Assembly (NCBI GenBank): GCA_963759125.1
Contig: CAVWXN010000003.1
Coordinates: 25,632-89,631, forward strand
Length of the DNA stretch: 64,000 bases
Reading direction: 5' to 3'
From: JABDQA01 sp963759125
GTDB taxonomy: Bacteria > Desulfobacterota > Desulfobulbia > Desulfobulbales > Desulfocapsaceae
The notes beneath the pieces are model-generated. The model had not been told where the DNA came from and searched no databases. It saw nothing but the letters and a program-made list of their open reading frames with translations. Positions within the stretch are counted from its first letter, which is position 1. Each line of letters begins with the position of its first letter. Below, in pieces: positions 36,239-44,268 of the stretch. The position numbers and the translations under genes are program-made.

Positions 36239-37822
36239 CTATCGTATAATTATCTTAAGATCATTCAGTTCATTCTTCAGGTCCTGTATGTTTACCTCCC
36301 GGCGATGAAATATCCCAGCAGCAAGAGCAGCTTCTGCGTCTGTCCTGGTGAAGACCTCCTCAAAGTGCTGGGCCGATCCAGCCCCGCTCGAGGCGATAAC
36401 GGGTATGGTCGCATATGATTTGACGTGATTGATCAATTCGATATCGAAGCCGCTGTTGGTTCCGTCTTTGTCTATGCAGTTGAGCAGAATCTCCCCTGCC
36501 CCAAGCTTCTCGCAGGCGGTCACAAGCTGGATCACATCGATATCACGCCCTTCTCTTCCCCCTTTAACGGTGCATTGATACCAACAATACATCTCGCCGC
36601 CGGGCCCCGGGTAATCTGTTTTGATCGTCTGATGCGGTGTGTCGTCAGGGGAGTTTACGTATACCCGTCGAGGATCGACTGAAATCACCACGGCCTGAGC
36701 ACCATACACGTCTGATATCTGCTCGATTGAGCTAGAACCATTCGCTTGCTCAGTACCTATAAATTTTTCCACGGTATATACCGCATCGCTGCCGATGGAG
36801 ATTTTATCTGCGCCTGAGCGAAAGTACTCCGAGGCAACGTCGAGGGCTGAGTGGAAGACACCGTTGGAATCGGTGAATTCTCTGATTCCTCCGCCAATGG
36901 TGAGTGGGACGAACACCTTCTCAGAGGTCATTTTTAAGACATTGAGCATGGGTTGATCGGTGAGTGGAAAATCACGAAATCCGGTAATGTTCAGAAAGGT
37001 GATCTCATCTGCACCTTCATTGAAATAGCGGTGTGCCAAGTCCACCGGTTTCCCAAGATTACGAACTTCTCCTTCCTCGCGCACGTCGTATTGATCCCCT
37101 TTGGTCACCACCAGATCACCGTTGTCGTTGCTCCTTACATCAAGACAGGCAATAACCCGCTTGGCAAGCTGGGTCCTGGGGATTGTCGTGCGCTGTGCTT
37201 CCGTAGTGACAATTTCTTCATCCTCAAGAAACCGCTGTAAAATGGACAACCCGGCTGGACCGCTTTTCTCAGGGTGGAACTGAAAAGCAGCAACGTTGCC
37301 ATGGCAGATTGCAGAGGTGAATTCGTCTCCATAATCGGTGGTTGCCAGTTTCCATTGCTCGGGAACATCTTTGCTCGTGCCATGATAGGAATGCACGAAA
37401 TAGAGCTTTTCATCCTGGTAGTGATCAAATAGTGAACAGCGCTTGTGCAGCTTTATCCCATTCCAGCCGATATGGGGTACCGACAAATTAGGGTCGGAAA
37501 AGCGTTTCACCTGGCCTTTCAAAATCCCGAGTCCGGCCACCCCGGGAGTCTCTTGGCTGCCTTCGAAAAAGGCCTGAAGGGCAACACATATCCCAAGAAA
37601 AGAGCGGTTTTCAGCGATTCTCCGTCGCAGCGGTTCGATATACCCGTCTTTCTGGAGTTGCGACATCACCAGGCCAAAGCTGCCAACTCCTGGAAAGATC
37701 AGTTTATCGGCTGTTAAAATATCGTCAGCGCTGGCAGCATCACTGACCTCAAAGCCTAGCTTTCTAATTGCGTTTCGAACACTCCGGACGTTGCCGGCCC
37801 CATAATCAAGTAGTGTTATCAT
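36239..37822 (-). CDS. hisHF: Bifunctional imidazole glycerol phosphate synthase HisHF (eukaryote-like HIS7 fusion)
   Basis: One 527-residue protein joins the HisH glutaminase (residues 1-205) and the HisF cyclase (about 220-527), which in most bacteria are separate. The glutaminase triad is Cys79 (GICVALQAFFEGS) with His183 and Glu185 (FQFHPEKSG). The cyclase has ACLDVR (Asp228), FLNITGFRD and NCIDKDGTNSG. Long segments, such as RSGADKISIGSDAVY, GAQAVVISVDPRRVYVNS and KGGREGRDIDV, match yeast and plant HIS7 more than bacterial HisF as I recall them. It makes IGP and AICAR in histidine synthesis. It stands alone, away from other his genes. Confidence 0.93.
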   Translation of the reverse strand: MITLLDYGAGNVRSVRNAIRKLGFEVSDAASADDILTADKLIFPGVGSFGLVMSQLQKDGYIEPLRRRIAENRSFLGICVALQAFFEGSQETPGVAGLGILKGQVKRFSDPNLSVPHIGWNGIKLHKRCSLFDHYQDEKLYFVHSYHGTSKDVPEQWKLATTDYGDEFTSAICHGNVAAFQFHPEKSGPAGLSILQRFLEDEEIVTTEAQRTTIPRTQLAKRVIACLDVRSNDNGDLVVTKGDQYDVREEGEVRNLGKPVDLAHRYFNEGADEITFLNITGFRDFPLTDQPMLNVLKMTSEKVFVPLTIGGGIREFTDSNGVFHSALDVASEYFRSGADKISIGSDAVYTVEKFIGTEQANGSSSIEQISDVYGAQAVVISVDPRRVYVNSPDDTPHQTIKTDYPGPGGEMYCWYQCTVKGGREGRDIDVIQLVTACEKLGAGEILLNCIDKDGTNSGFDIELINHVKSYATIPVIASSGAGSAQHFEEVFTRTDAEAALAAGIFHRREVNIQDLKNELNDLKIIIR

Positions 37823-37878
37823 TATGTATCAAAGCCTTCTGGTATCGTTCACTTTGGTTATCATTTTAAAATAGGGGC

Positions 37879-38189
37879 TCAGACGATCCGGTAGTAGCGC
37901 TGCCCATGGCAACTCCTGCAGACAGTGCTGTCGCCGACCTTTACTTCACGCCTGTCCTGTCCCCACTCACCACAGCTATCGCAAGCAACCCGGGAGACCG
38001 GTTTGCCCGGAAGATCGCTTTGGGCCAGATTGATTTCGACACGGTGGACAACAAACAACTCGTCATCGAGAATGGTTCTGTAAGCCTGCTCAACCTTACA
38101 ACGATTAGCTGTCCGGGACAAAGGTGGCCGTGAAACTTGACTGATTCGTCAAGCAGCTTTTCAAAATCTTTGTTTTGATCTATAGCCAT
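37879..38189 (-). pseudogene. FmdE family remnant with internal deletion and frameshift
   Basis: The first frame from 38189 gives the FmdE N-terminus, DFEKLLDESVKFHGHLCPGQ. A different frame then gives only the C-terminal zinc ribbon, QAYRTILDDELFVV through CDSCGEWGQDRREV and CRSCHGQRYY. The central part of a normal FmdE domain, roughly 80-90 residues, is missing, and the frames do not meet. So the gene is broken by more than a single base. FmdE-like proteins are linked to formylmethanofuran dehydrogenase and molybdopterin-type enzymes. It lies just after cbiF. Confidence 0.75.
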
Positions 38190-38206
38190 CTGGGTATTTG
38201 CGGAAA

Positions 38207-39004
38207 TTACTGTCCGTCCGGTGTTCTTCCACGCAAAGCGTGACTGAAATTTTTGTCATAAAGTTTTGAGGCGGCTTTGAAGGCGCTCTCTCCAAAAACA
38301 CGGCCGACGCAAATCAAAGCAGTTTTGGTGATTTTCTCTTCTTTTACTTTCTCAGAGATATCGGCCAGGCAGCCTTTGACGATTTTTTCGTCAGGCCAGG
38401 TTGCCTTCATTACCACCGCGACGGGTGTGCCGCTCTGATAACCGCCCTCAACAAGTTCGGCAACCACATCTTCAATCATAGAAACAGACAAATAGATGAT
38501 CAGAGTGGCTTGGTGGGCGGCGAGACGGGGCAGTGACTCCAGCACGGGCACCGGCGTTCGTCCCCCCCTTCTGGTAATGATAACACTCTGGGTGACTTCG
38601 GGCAGGGTCAGCTCAACGCCCAGTGTGGCAGCTGCGCCGAAAGCAGAAGTGACGCCGGGAACGATTTCCCAGTCGATACCTCTCTCGTCCAGTCTGAGCA
38701 TCTGTTCTTTAATTGCACCGTAGAGCGACGGATCACCGGTATGGACTCGGGCCACATCGCCGCCTTTTTCACAGGCGGTCACCATCAGATCGACAATCTC
38801 GGCAAGGTGAAGTTTTGAGCTATCATGCACGGGCGCTTTACAGTCCTCGAAAAGCTTGATGTTAACAAGACTGCCGGCATAGATGATGCAATCAGCGCTG
38901 TGGATAAGTTGCGCACCTCTCACCGTGATCAGATCGGGTGCGCCCGGACCAGCTCCTATGAAATAAACTTTTCCTCTACTCACTGATCTTTCAGTAGTAC
39001 TCAT
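38207..39004 (-). CDS. cbiF: Cobalt-precorrin-4 C11-methyltransferase
   Basis: This 265-residue SAM-dependent methyltransferase starts near KVYFIGAGPGAPDLITVRGAQLI, the class III tetrapyrrole methyltransferase signature. It continues with YAGSLVN, VARVHTGDPSLYGAI and the EIVPGVTSAFGAAA motif. It methylates C11 of cobalt-precorrin-4 in the cobalamin ring. It overlaps the cbiET stop by 4 bases, so cbiD, cbiET and cbiF form one unit. Confidence 0.92.
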   Translation of the reverse strand: MSTTERSVSRGKVYFIGAGPGAPDLITVRGAQLIHSADCIIYAGSLVNIKLFEDCKAPVHDSSKLHLAEIVDLMVTACEKGGDVARVHTGDPSLYGAIKEQMLRLDERGIDWEIVPGVTSAFGAAATLGVELTLPEVTQSVIITRRGGRTPVPVLESLPRLAAHQATLIIYLSVSMIEDVVAELVEGGYQSGTPVAVVMKATWPDEKIVKGCLADISEKVKEEKITKTALICVGRVFGESAFKAASKLYDKNFSHALRGRTPDGQ

Positions 39005-40227
39005 CGATTCTTTCTGGCCTTGATTATGTGTATCGGATTAAACTGCGTAACGCTCTTCTCAGGGTAGCTGAATCTGGCTACCTGGATAAGACTGATATCG
39101 ACGTTAAAATCGTAGCTGTGCAAAATTTCTGGCGCCCGTCGTGCTGTTTCCTCTAGTACAGCAGTGATCACTATTCGGGTAGTGTCTTTAACCGCGGCGT
39201 TCAAGAAGCTTAATATTTCTTCAAGTCTGCCGCCGCTGCCACCGACGAAAACCGAGTCTGGTGGCGGCAACTGGTGGAGCGCTTCGGGCGCTTCGCCCTG
39301 GATGATCCGGACATTGTCGCTCCTGTATCGGGCCATATTGGCCTGGATATTTGCCAGCTGCTCTTCTTCCTTTTCTACGGCAAAGACATTCAGACTCCTG
39401 TAAAGCCTCGATGCTTCGAGGCTGATCGAACCGGAACCGGCTCCCACATCCCAGAAAATCCCGGTCTCGGGCAGACAAAGGCGGTGAATGACTGCAGCTC
39501 GTACTTCGCTTTTGGTGATCAACCCCCTGCTATGGGTAATTTCACTCTCGGCAAGGCCGAAACGCGGAGCATCTTCCAACTCCTCCCCCCGCTTGTCGAT
39601 AACAATCATGCAGTTAGGCTGCTTGAATGAACGAGTTGAAATTTCTTCGATGGAGCCCTCTGTGAAGTGCTGATTTTTCGATCCCAGGCATTCACCTATG
39701 AGTAATTTACGCGTTTCACGCTGAGCTTTACCAAGCCAGATTTTCAGATGTTGAGCGATCCGGTCAGGCGTGTTTTCTGGGTCGGTATAGATAAAAAGTT
39801 TTGGGCAGCACAACTTTTCATTGATCGACACCAGAGGCCGGCCGTGCAGACTGAGAAATTCGGCATCATCCCAAGGTATACCGAAATGTGAAAAACAGCT
39901 CTGCATATAGGATATGGCCGGGAAAAACCGAACTTCCCAAGCGCAGAATTCCTCTTGAAGTCTTTTACCAATTCCATAAAAAAGTGGATCGCCACTGGTC
40001 AGAAGGATGACACCTGGACTGTTGGCATGGCTTCTGATTTTGGCAAAACATTCCCCTATTGGAGCAATGGATGACCACCTTGATCTATTGAACTGGGGAA
40101 AAACGCGAAGGACAGTGTCAAGCAATGCTGAGGAGCAGAACAGCGGGTAGCGCTCATCACCAAGATAGGCTTTGATGTCTTCGGCTATGAATGCACCGTT
40201 ATTGCCGCAAACGATTAATTCGGACAT
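39001..40227 (-). CDS. cbiET: Cobalt-precorrin-6Y/7 C5,C15-methyltransferase (decarboxylating), CbiE-CbiT fusion
   Basis: The 408-residue protein joins CbiE (about 1-205; LTSGDPLFYGIGKRL, SLHGRPL) and CbiT (about 220-408; GIFWDVGAGSGSISLEASRL, DSVFVGGSGG). It methylates C5 and C15 and decarboxylates the ring. The same fusion is called CobL in the aerobic pathway; together with cbiD the context here is the anaerobic route. It is 3 bases after cbiD. Confidence 0.92.
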   Translation of the reverse strand: MSELIVCGNNGAFIAEDIKAYLGDERYPLFCSSALLDTVLRVFPQFNRSRWSSIAPIGECFAKIRSHANSPGVILLTSGDPLFYGIGKRLQEEFCAWEVRFFPAISYMQSCFSHFGIPWDDAEFLSLHGRPLVSINEKLCCPKLFIYTDPENTPDRIAQHLKIWLGKAQRETRKLLIGECLGSKNQHFTEGSIEEISTRSFKQPNCMIVIDKRGEELEDAPRFGLAESEITHSRGLITKSEVRAAVIHRLCLPETGIFWDVGAGSGSISLEASRLYRSLNVFAVEKEEEQLANIQANMARYRSDNVRIIQGEAPEALHQLPPPDSVFVGGSGGRLEEILSFLNAAVKDTTRIVITAVLEETARRAPEILHSYDFNVDISLIQVARFSYPEKSVTQFNPIHIIKARKNR

Positions 40228-40230
40228 TTT

Positions 40231-41316
40231 CTATTGATTGGCAGTAACCAAACTTCCGCTGCTGCTTACCAGGTGGATGGAAACCGGAATTCCAGCGATA
40301 AGCTGATATTTTTTTTCTGCATAGCTGAGGACAAATTCAATTACTTCCTCAGCTCCGGCAGCTGAGATGATATCATATATTTCACGCGCAGTGTTGGCCA
40401 AGCGCAAACGCTTGACAAGAGAACGATCAATCCCCTGCTCTTCAAAAAAATCGCAAACCTTCTGGGTGTCAAGTATGCCGTGACGTACATGGGTCTGCGG
40501 ATAGCCCATGGCTCCTTTGAGGAGTTTGGCCCACATGGTGGCGACATGTACCCGGTTAAATGAATAGCGGCGCACTTCCTTTAAGGAAAATGCCAGATAG
40601 TCACCCATCATTACCAGTGCTTCATCTCTCGGACACAGTGCCTTCTGCACGCATTTTTCAGACGTCCGGCCGGTGGACAAGATGATCTCTTTAATATTGT
40701 TGGCCTCGGCCACATCCAAAGATGATTTGATCGTAGCCGTCCAGGCCTCAGCCGAAACAGGTCGGACAATACCGGTGGTGCCAAGAATTGAAATGCCACC
40801 GATAATACCGAGTCGCTGATTCAGGGTTTTTTTGGCAAGCTCCTCTCCTGCCGGCACATGGATGGTAACTTCAATGAGGCCATGAGAATCAGGGCAGATA
40901 CCAGCAATCACCTGGCTCACGTTTTCCCTGATCATCCGCAAAGGAACAGGGTTGATAGCAGGCTCACCCACTTTCACTGCAAGGCCAGGTTTGGTAACTT
41001 TGCCAACACCGATGCCGCCTTTGATTTCGATCTCGTCGCTCAGCAGAGCATTTCCTTTTTTGAGGCGAGCCTCCGCCTCAATGACTGCGCCATTGGTCAC
41101 ATCCGGGTCGTCTCCCGCATCCTTGATAACCGATGCAAAAACAGAACCGTCTCCTACTCTGTGCTGATGGACTTCAAACTCGACAATAGAGCCGTCGGGA
41201 AAAGTCACCTCCACAGATCGACCACCAGGACGGGTCAGCAATGCTGTGACAGCGGCCTTCGCCGCCGCTGCGGCGCAAGCCCCGGTAGTGTATCCAGATC
41301 GAAGTTTTCTACCCAT
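40231..41316 (-). CDS. cbiD: Cobalt-precorrin-5B C1-methyltransferase
   Basis: CbiD methylates C1 after ring contraction in the anaerobic cobalamin pathway. The 361-residue protein starts MGRKLRSGYTTGACAAAAAKAA, a typical family start, so the start codon is well placed. It has GGIGVGKVTKPGL and GTTGIVRPVSAEAW further in. The ATG is only 5 bases from the terminator hairpin at 41322-41353 and has no visible ribosome-binding site, which is unusual. It is the first gene of cbiD-cbiET-cbiF. Confidence 0.92.
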   Translation of the reverse strand: MGRKLRSGYTTGACAAAAAKAAVTALLTRPGGRSVEVTFPDGSIVEFEVHQHRVGDGSVFASVIKDAGDDPDVTNGAVIEAEARLKKGNALLSDEIEIKGGIGVGKVTKPGLAVKVGEPAINPVPLRMIRENVSQVIAGICPDSHGLIEVTIHVPAGEELAKKTLNQRLGIIGGISILGTTGIVRPVSAEAWTATIKSSLDVAEANNIKEIILSTGRTSEKCVQKALCPRDEALVMMGDYLAFSLKEVRRYSFNRVHVATMWAKLLKGAMGYPQTHVRHGILDTQKVCDFFEEQGIDRSLVKRLRLANTAREIYDIISAAGAEEVIEFVLSYAEKKYQLIAGIPVSIHLVSSSGSLVTANQ

Positions 41317-41321
41317 AAATA

Positions 41322-41353
41322 AAAAAGCCGCATCCCAGAGGGAGCGGCTTTTT
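41322..41353 (-). terminator. Strong terminator after tRNA-Pro, abutting cbiD
   Basis: AAAAAGCCGC and GCGGCTTTTT pair, with an inner TCCC/GGGA stem and a three-base loop. It works in both directions by composition. On the minus strand it follows the tRNA-Pro gene by about 60 bases and ends 5 bases before the cbiD start codon. Confidence 0.85.
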
Positions 41354-41412
41354 ACCTTGCTAGCAGGCTAATAAAGTTTCGTGCGCTTTATTTTCTAATC
41401 AGCTGAATGTCG

Positions 41413-41489
41413 TGGTCGGGACGAGAGGATTTGAACCTCCGACCCCAGCGTCCCGAACGCTGTGCTCTACCAGACTGAGCCACGTCCCG
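41413..41489 (-). tRNA. tRNA-Pro (CGG)
   Basis: The minus strand folds into a standard cloverleaf. The acceptor stem CGGGACG pairs with CGTCCCG. The D-arm region is GGCTCAGTCTGGTAGAGC, the anticodon stem-loop is CAGCG-TTCGGGA-CGCTG, and the T-arm is GGAGG-TTCAAAT-CCTCT. The anticodon is CGG (codon CCG). The 3' CCA is encoded. It lies between hup and cbiD. Confidence 0.95.
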
Positions 41490-41555
41490 ACTTCAGCTCA
41501 AGAGGTTTCAGAACTATACGGAACTTTTTAACGTGCCAGGAAATCAGCTATAATT

Positions 41556-41828
41556 TTAGTTTATAGCGTCTGACAGTTTGCTGCCTGCTTTGAATTTAGC
41601 GACTTTTTTTGCCGGAATCTTGATAGATTTTCCGGTTTGGGGATTGCGTCCGGTGCGGGCTCCGCGCTTGGCGACAGAGAATGTTCCAAAACCAACCAAG
41701 GTCACTTTGTCACCTTTCTTCAGAGCGTCAGCAACAGAAGTAAGCGTAGCGTTCAGAGCTTTTTCTGCTGCAGCTTTGCTGATGTCGGCTGCTCCTGCAA
41801 TACTTTCAATCAGTTCCTTCTTGTTCAT
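41556..41828 (-). CDS. hup: HU family DNA-binding protein
   Basis: This 90-residue nucleoid protein begins MNKKELIESIAGAADISKAAAEKALNA and carries the DNA-binding arm GFGTFSVAKRGARTGRNPQTGKSIKI. It is an ordinary HU homodimer subunit that bends and packs DNA. It reads toward the tRNA-Pro gene on the same strand. A probable promoter lies about 75 bases upstream. Confidence 0.95.
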   Translation of the reverse strand: MNKKELIESIAGAADISKAAAEKALNATLTSVADALKKGDKVTLVGFGTFSVAKRGARTGRNPQTGKSIKIPAKKVAKFKAGSKLSDAIN

Positions 41829-41902
41829 GAATTCCTCCCTGCTGTTTCATTCTTAGCATGAAAACAGGCGCACAGCGCTGTTTCCGTTCTCCTGAGTATG
41901 AT

Positions 41903-41931
41903 CCTTTAATCAAACAAGATTGAATTGTCAA
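41903..41931 (-). promoter_or_regulatory. Candidate sigma-70 promoter of hup
   Basis: On the minus strand a perfect TTGACA (41926-41931) is followed after 17 bases by TAAAGG (41903-41908), a weak -10 match. The hup ATG is about 75 bases downstream. The good -35 box and spacing support it; the -10 box is the weak point. Confidence 0.45.
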
Positions 41932-42096
41932 AAGAAAAAAGTCATACTTCTTACATAAATGCGGGAACTGTTCACACCTCTACAACCCTTGGGGAGTGGG
42001 CCTTCAAGCGTAAACAAAATCAGCATAATTGAATACAATTGCTTAATCAAGAATTAATTGGACTAATTTTGATGTGCGGCATCGAATTCGAGCATT

Positions 42097-42897
42097 TCAG
42101 CGTGTCCTTCCCTGCAGGTTCAGCATTACGACACTGTAGCCATTCTGTTGATAATAGGAGACAATTGATTTTCTCTCACTCTCTTCAGAGATTCTCTCGA
42201 TATCTTCTGACAGTACTTCAATAAAAACCATCCCGGATCGAGGACGAACCCGGCAGCCATGATAGCCTCGCTCATGCAGAAAGCGTTCCATAGCATCGAT
42301 AGAGCGCAACAGTTTATCATCTATGGGCGTCTGGTTCTCTATTCTGGTTGCCAGACAGGAATTAGAGGGCAGATCAGCACAAGCAAGCCCAAGAGCGGAA
42401 GCGGCCAGCCTGATGTCCTTTTTATAAAAGGAGGTCTCGACCAACGGGGAAATTACCCCCAACTCCTCTAGTGCTTTTAGTCCGGGCCGATCATCATGTA
42501 GATCGTCACAATTGGTTCCGTCAAAAAGTACCGGTACTTTCAGCTTTTCTAACCTTTTAAAAAATTGAACAAAGATGTGTTTTTTACATACGTAACAGCG
42601 GTCGCCAGTATTTTTAACAAAAGCTGCCTGGCTGAAAGGATCAACCATGATTTTTTCAATCTGAACCCCTTCCCCCAGATCTTTAGCAAGCCTGTCTTCT
42701 ATTGAACTTCGGAGTGCCGATGGTTGAAGTTTGGAGTCGCCGAAGAGAATGCAGACCTTCTCAGGCCCGAGTGCACGGCAGCAGGCATAAGCGAGAAAAG
42801 TTGAGTCAACTCCGCCGGAGCAGGCCACCCCAATGCGTTCGTAGTTACTCAGATAGTCAATCAGACGGTCGAATTTATCTTTCAGGTACCCTTCCAT
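42097..42897 (-). CDS. larE: LarE-like ATP-dependent sulfur transferase
   Basis: This PP-loop enzyme (266 residues from the ATG at 42897) adenylates a carboxylate and transfers sulfur. The P-loop is ACSGGVDSTFLA. The cysteine corresponding to the sacrificial Cys is in LPSNSCLATRIE. A further CYVCK pair could contribute to a cluster in Fe-S-type LarE proteins. Two TTG codons precede the ATG. No larB or larC is nearby. It directly follows the DUF39 gene, with translation likely coupled, so its product may serve homocysteine synthesis and not lactate racemase; that part is inference. Confidence 0.83.
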   Translation of the reverse strand: MEGYLKDKFDRLIDYLSNYERIGVACSGGVDSTFLAYACCRALGPEKVCILFGDSKLQPSALRSSIEDRLAKDLGEGVQIEKIMVDPFSQAAFVKNTGDRCYVCKKHIFVQFFKRLEKLKVPVLFDGTNCDDLHDDRPGLKALEELGVISPLVETSFYKKDIRLAASALGLACADLPSNSCLATRIENQTPIDDKLLRSIDAMERFLHERGYHGCRVRPRSGMVFIEVLSEDIERISEESERKSIVSYYQQNGYSVVMLNLQGRTR

Positions 42898-42903
42898 CAA
42901 CAA

Positions 42904-44076
42904 CTACCTTGAGGGGCCAGGAAGAGTCATCGCCGGTTCATGGAGAGTGAATGATCCCTGTTCTATCCAGTCTTTCAGAGTTTCAGCAATTTCTCTGGCT
43001 TTGGCAACACTGGAAAGCGGGGCTGTGGGAACTTCTTCGCCGTTGACTACAATAGACCCGCTTTTGAGCTGGGCATAGCTCACCTCACCATAGGTGCGGG
43101 CAATTCCATTGGTATAATCATAGCCGTAGTCGACAATCCGGGTGAAAAGTTCATCATCACTTATGCCGGTATAGGCAGCCATTTCACTGTCAAGAATGGG
43201 GATCGGCACTCCCAGACCTACGGCTAAAGAACAGCCATAACCAAGTAGAGAAAGTCCTTTTATCCAGGCGGCATCCATCTGTTTAAGATCGCCCTGTACC
43301 ATCATCGTTCCTGAGGGACTCAGGGGTACTCCTTTTTCTGTGCGCGGGGCATTGGGATTGTGTTGGGTGCCATTCCAGGTCACATAACCGACACTGCCTC
43401 CAAGAAATATCCTGGTCCCGATTCCTATGGTTCTGTAGAGAGGGTCGTTAAAAAGTGGACTCAACTCACCGGCACTGCAATAATTAGCATTTTTACATTT
43501 GGGTTTGAGCATACCCATATAGGTATGGACGACTTTATCTGACAAGTTAACGGCACAATTATAATTCTGGTAGCCGTTTCTGGGATTACACAGCAGGGCA
43601 AACGGAAGATCCTGGAGAGTGACCTCTTTTTTCATTTTCCTGCCGGCATAACAGTCTGTGCCATAGCCTTTTGCCTCAAGAAATACTTTTTTCCCTTTCA
43701 GCAGGTCCTCAATCACATGCCCGCCGCCATAGCGAAACTCACCCGGGTAAATCTTGTTGAGAGGATCGTCTTCGGCGGGTTCTGTGGCCCCAAGATAGGC
43801 ATCAACCGCGGCGATTCCCGCATAGGCAGGAACCTTGTTGACCCACACCTTCGAAGCCTTAATGGTTGGAACCATCTGACCGAAATTAATGAAGATTCCT
43901 GAGGAGCACATTGGTGCGAAAGTTCCGGTAGTCACCACGTCAATTTTTCTTGCGGCCCCCTCGGGACCTTCTTTTTTTACCACCTCCACCATCTCTTCGG
44001 CGGTGATCACCACTGCTTCACCGGCCTTGATTCTGGCATTGATCTCCGCGTATGTCTTTCTGGGTTCTGTGCTCAT
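42904..44076 (-). CDS. DUF39 homocysteine biosynthesis protein
   Basis: This 390-residue protein matches COG1900/DUF39. Genetic work in Methanosarcina and Desulfovibrio shows that this family is needed to make homocysteine from aspartate semialdehyde and sulfide. Conserved segments include DVVTTGTFAPMCSSGIFINFGQ, AKGYGTDCYAGRK and GGSVGYVTWNGTQHNP, with several cysteines that may handle sulfur. The C-terminal CBS and ferredoxin domains found in some homologs are absent. The larE gene begins 6 bases after its stop. Confidence 0.85.
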   Translation of the reverse strand: MSTEPRKTYAEINARIKAGEAVVITAEEMVEVVKKEGPEGAARKIDVVTTGTFAPMCSSGIFINFGQMVPTIKASKVWVNKVPAYAGIAAVDAYLGATEPAEDDPLNKIYPGEFRYGGGHVIEDLLKGKKVFLEAKGYGTDCYAGRKMKKEVTLQDLPFALLCNPRNGYQNYNCAVNLSDKVVHTYMGMLKPKCKNANYCSAGELSPLFNDPLYRTIGIGTRIFLGGSVGYVTWNGTQHNPNAPRTEKGVPLSPSGTMMVQGDLKQMDAAWIKGLSLLGYGCSLAVGLGVPIPILDSEMAAYTGISDDELFTRIVDYGYDYTNGIARTYGEVSYAQLKSGSIVVNGEEVPTAPLSSVAKAREIAETLKDWIEQGSFTLHEPAMTLPGPSR

Positions 44077-44268
44077 TTTCTTTTCCGTCGTGCTTGCCTG
44101 ATTGACCTTACCGCATTACCCTGATAATCATAAATTAGTTACAGAAGTTCTTTCTATACCAATCTTTTAGTGCTTGACATAGATTTTTCTTTCTCATAGT
44201 TATTACAGTCTTTTCTTAAAAACCTACAAGGTAAAACCATACAAGGCGATCAAAAACACAATGGCTCG

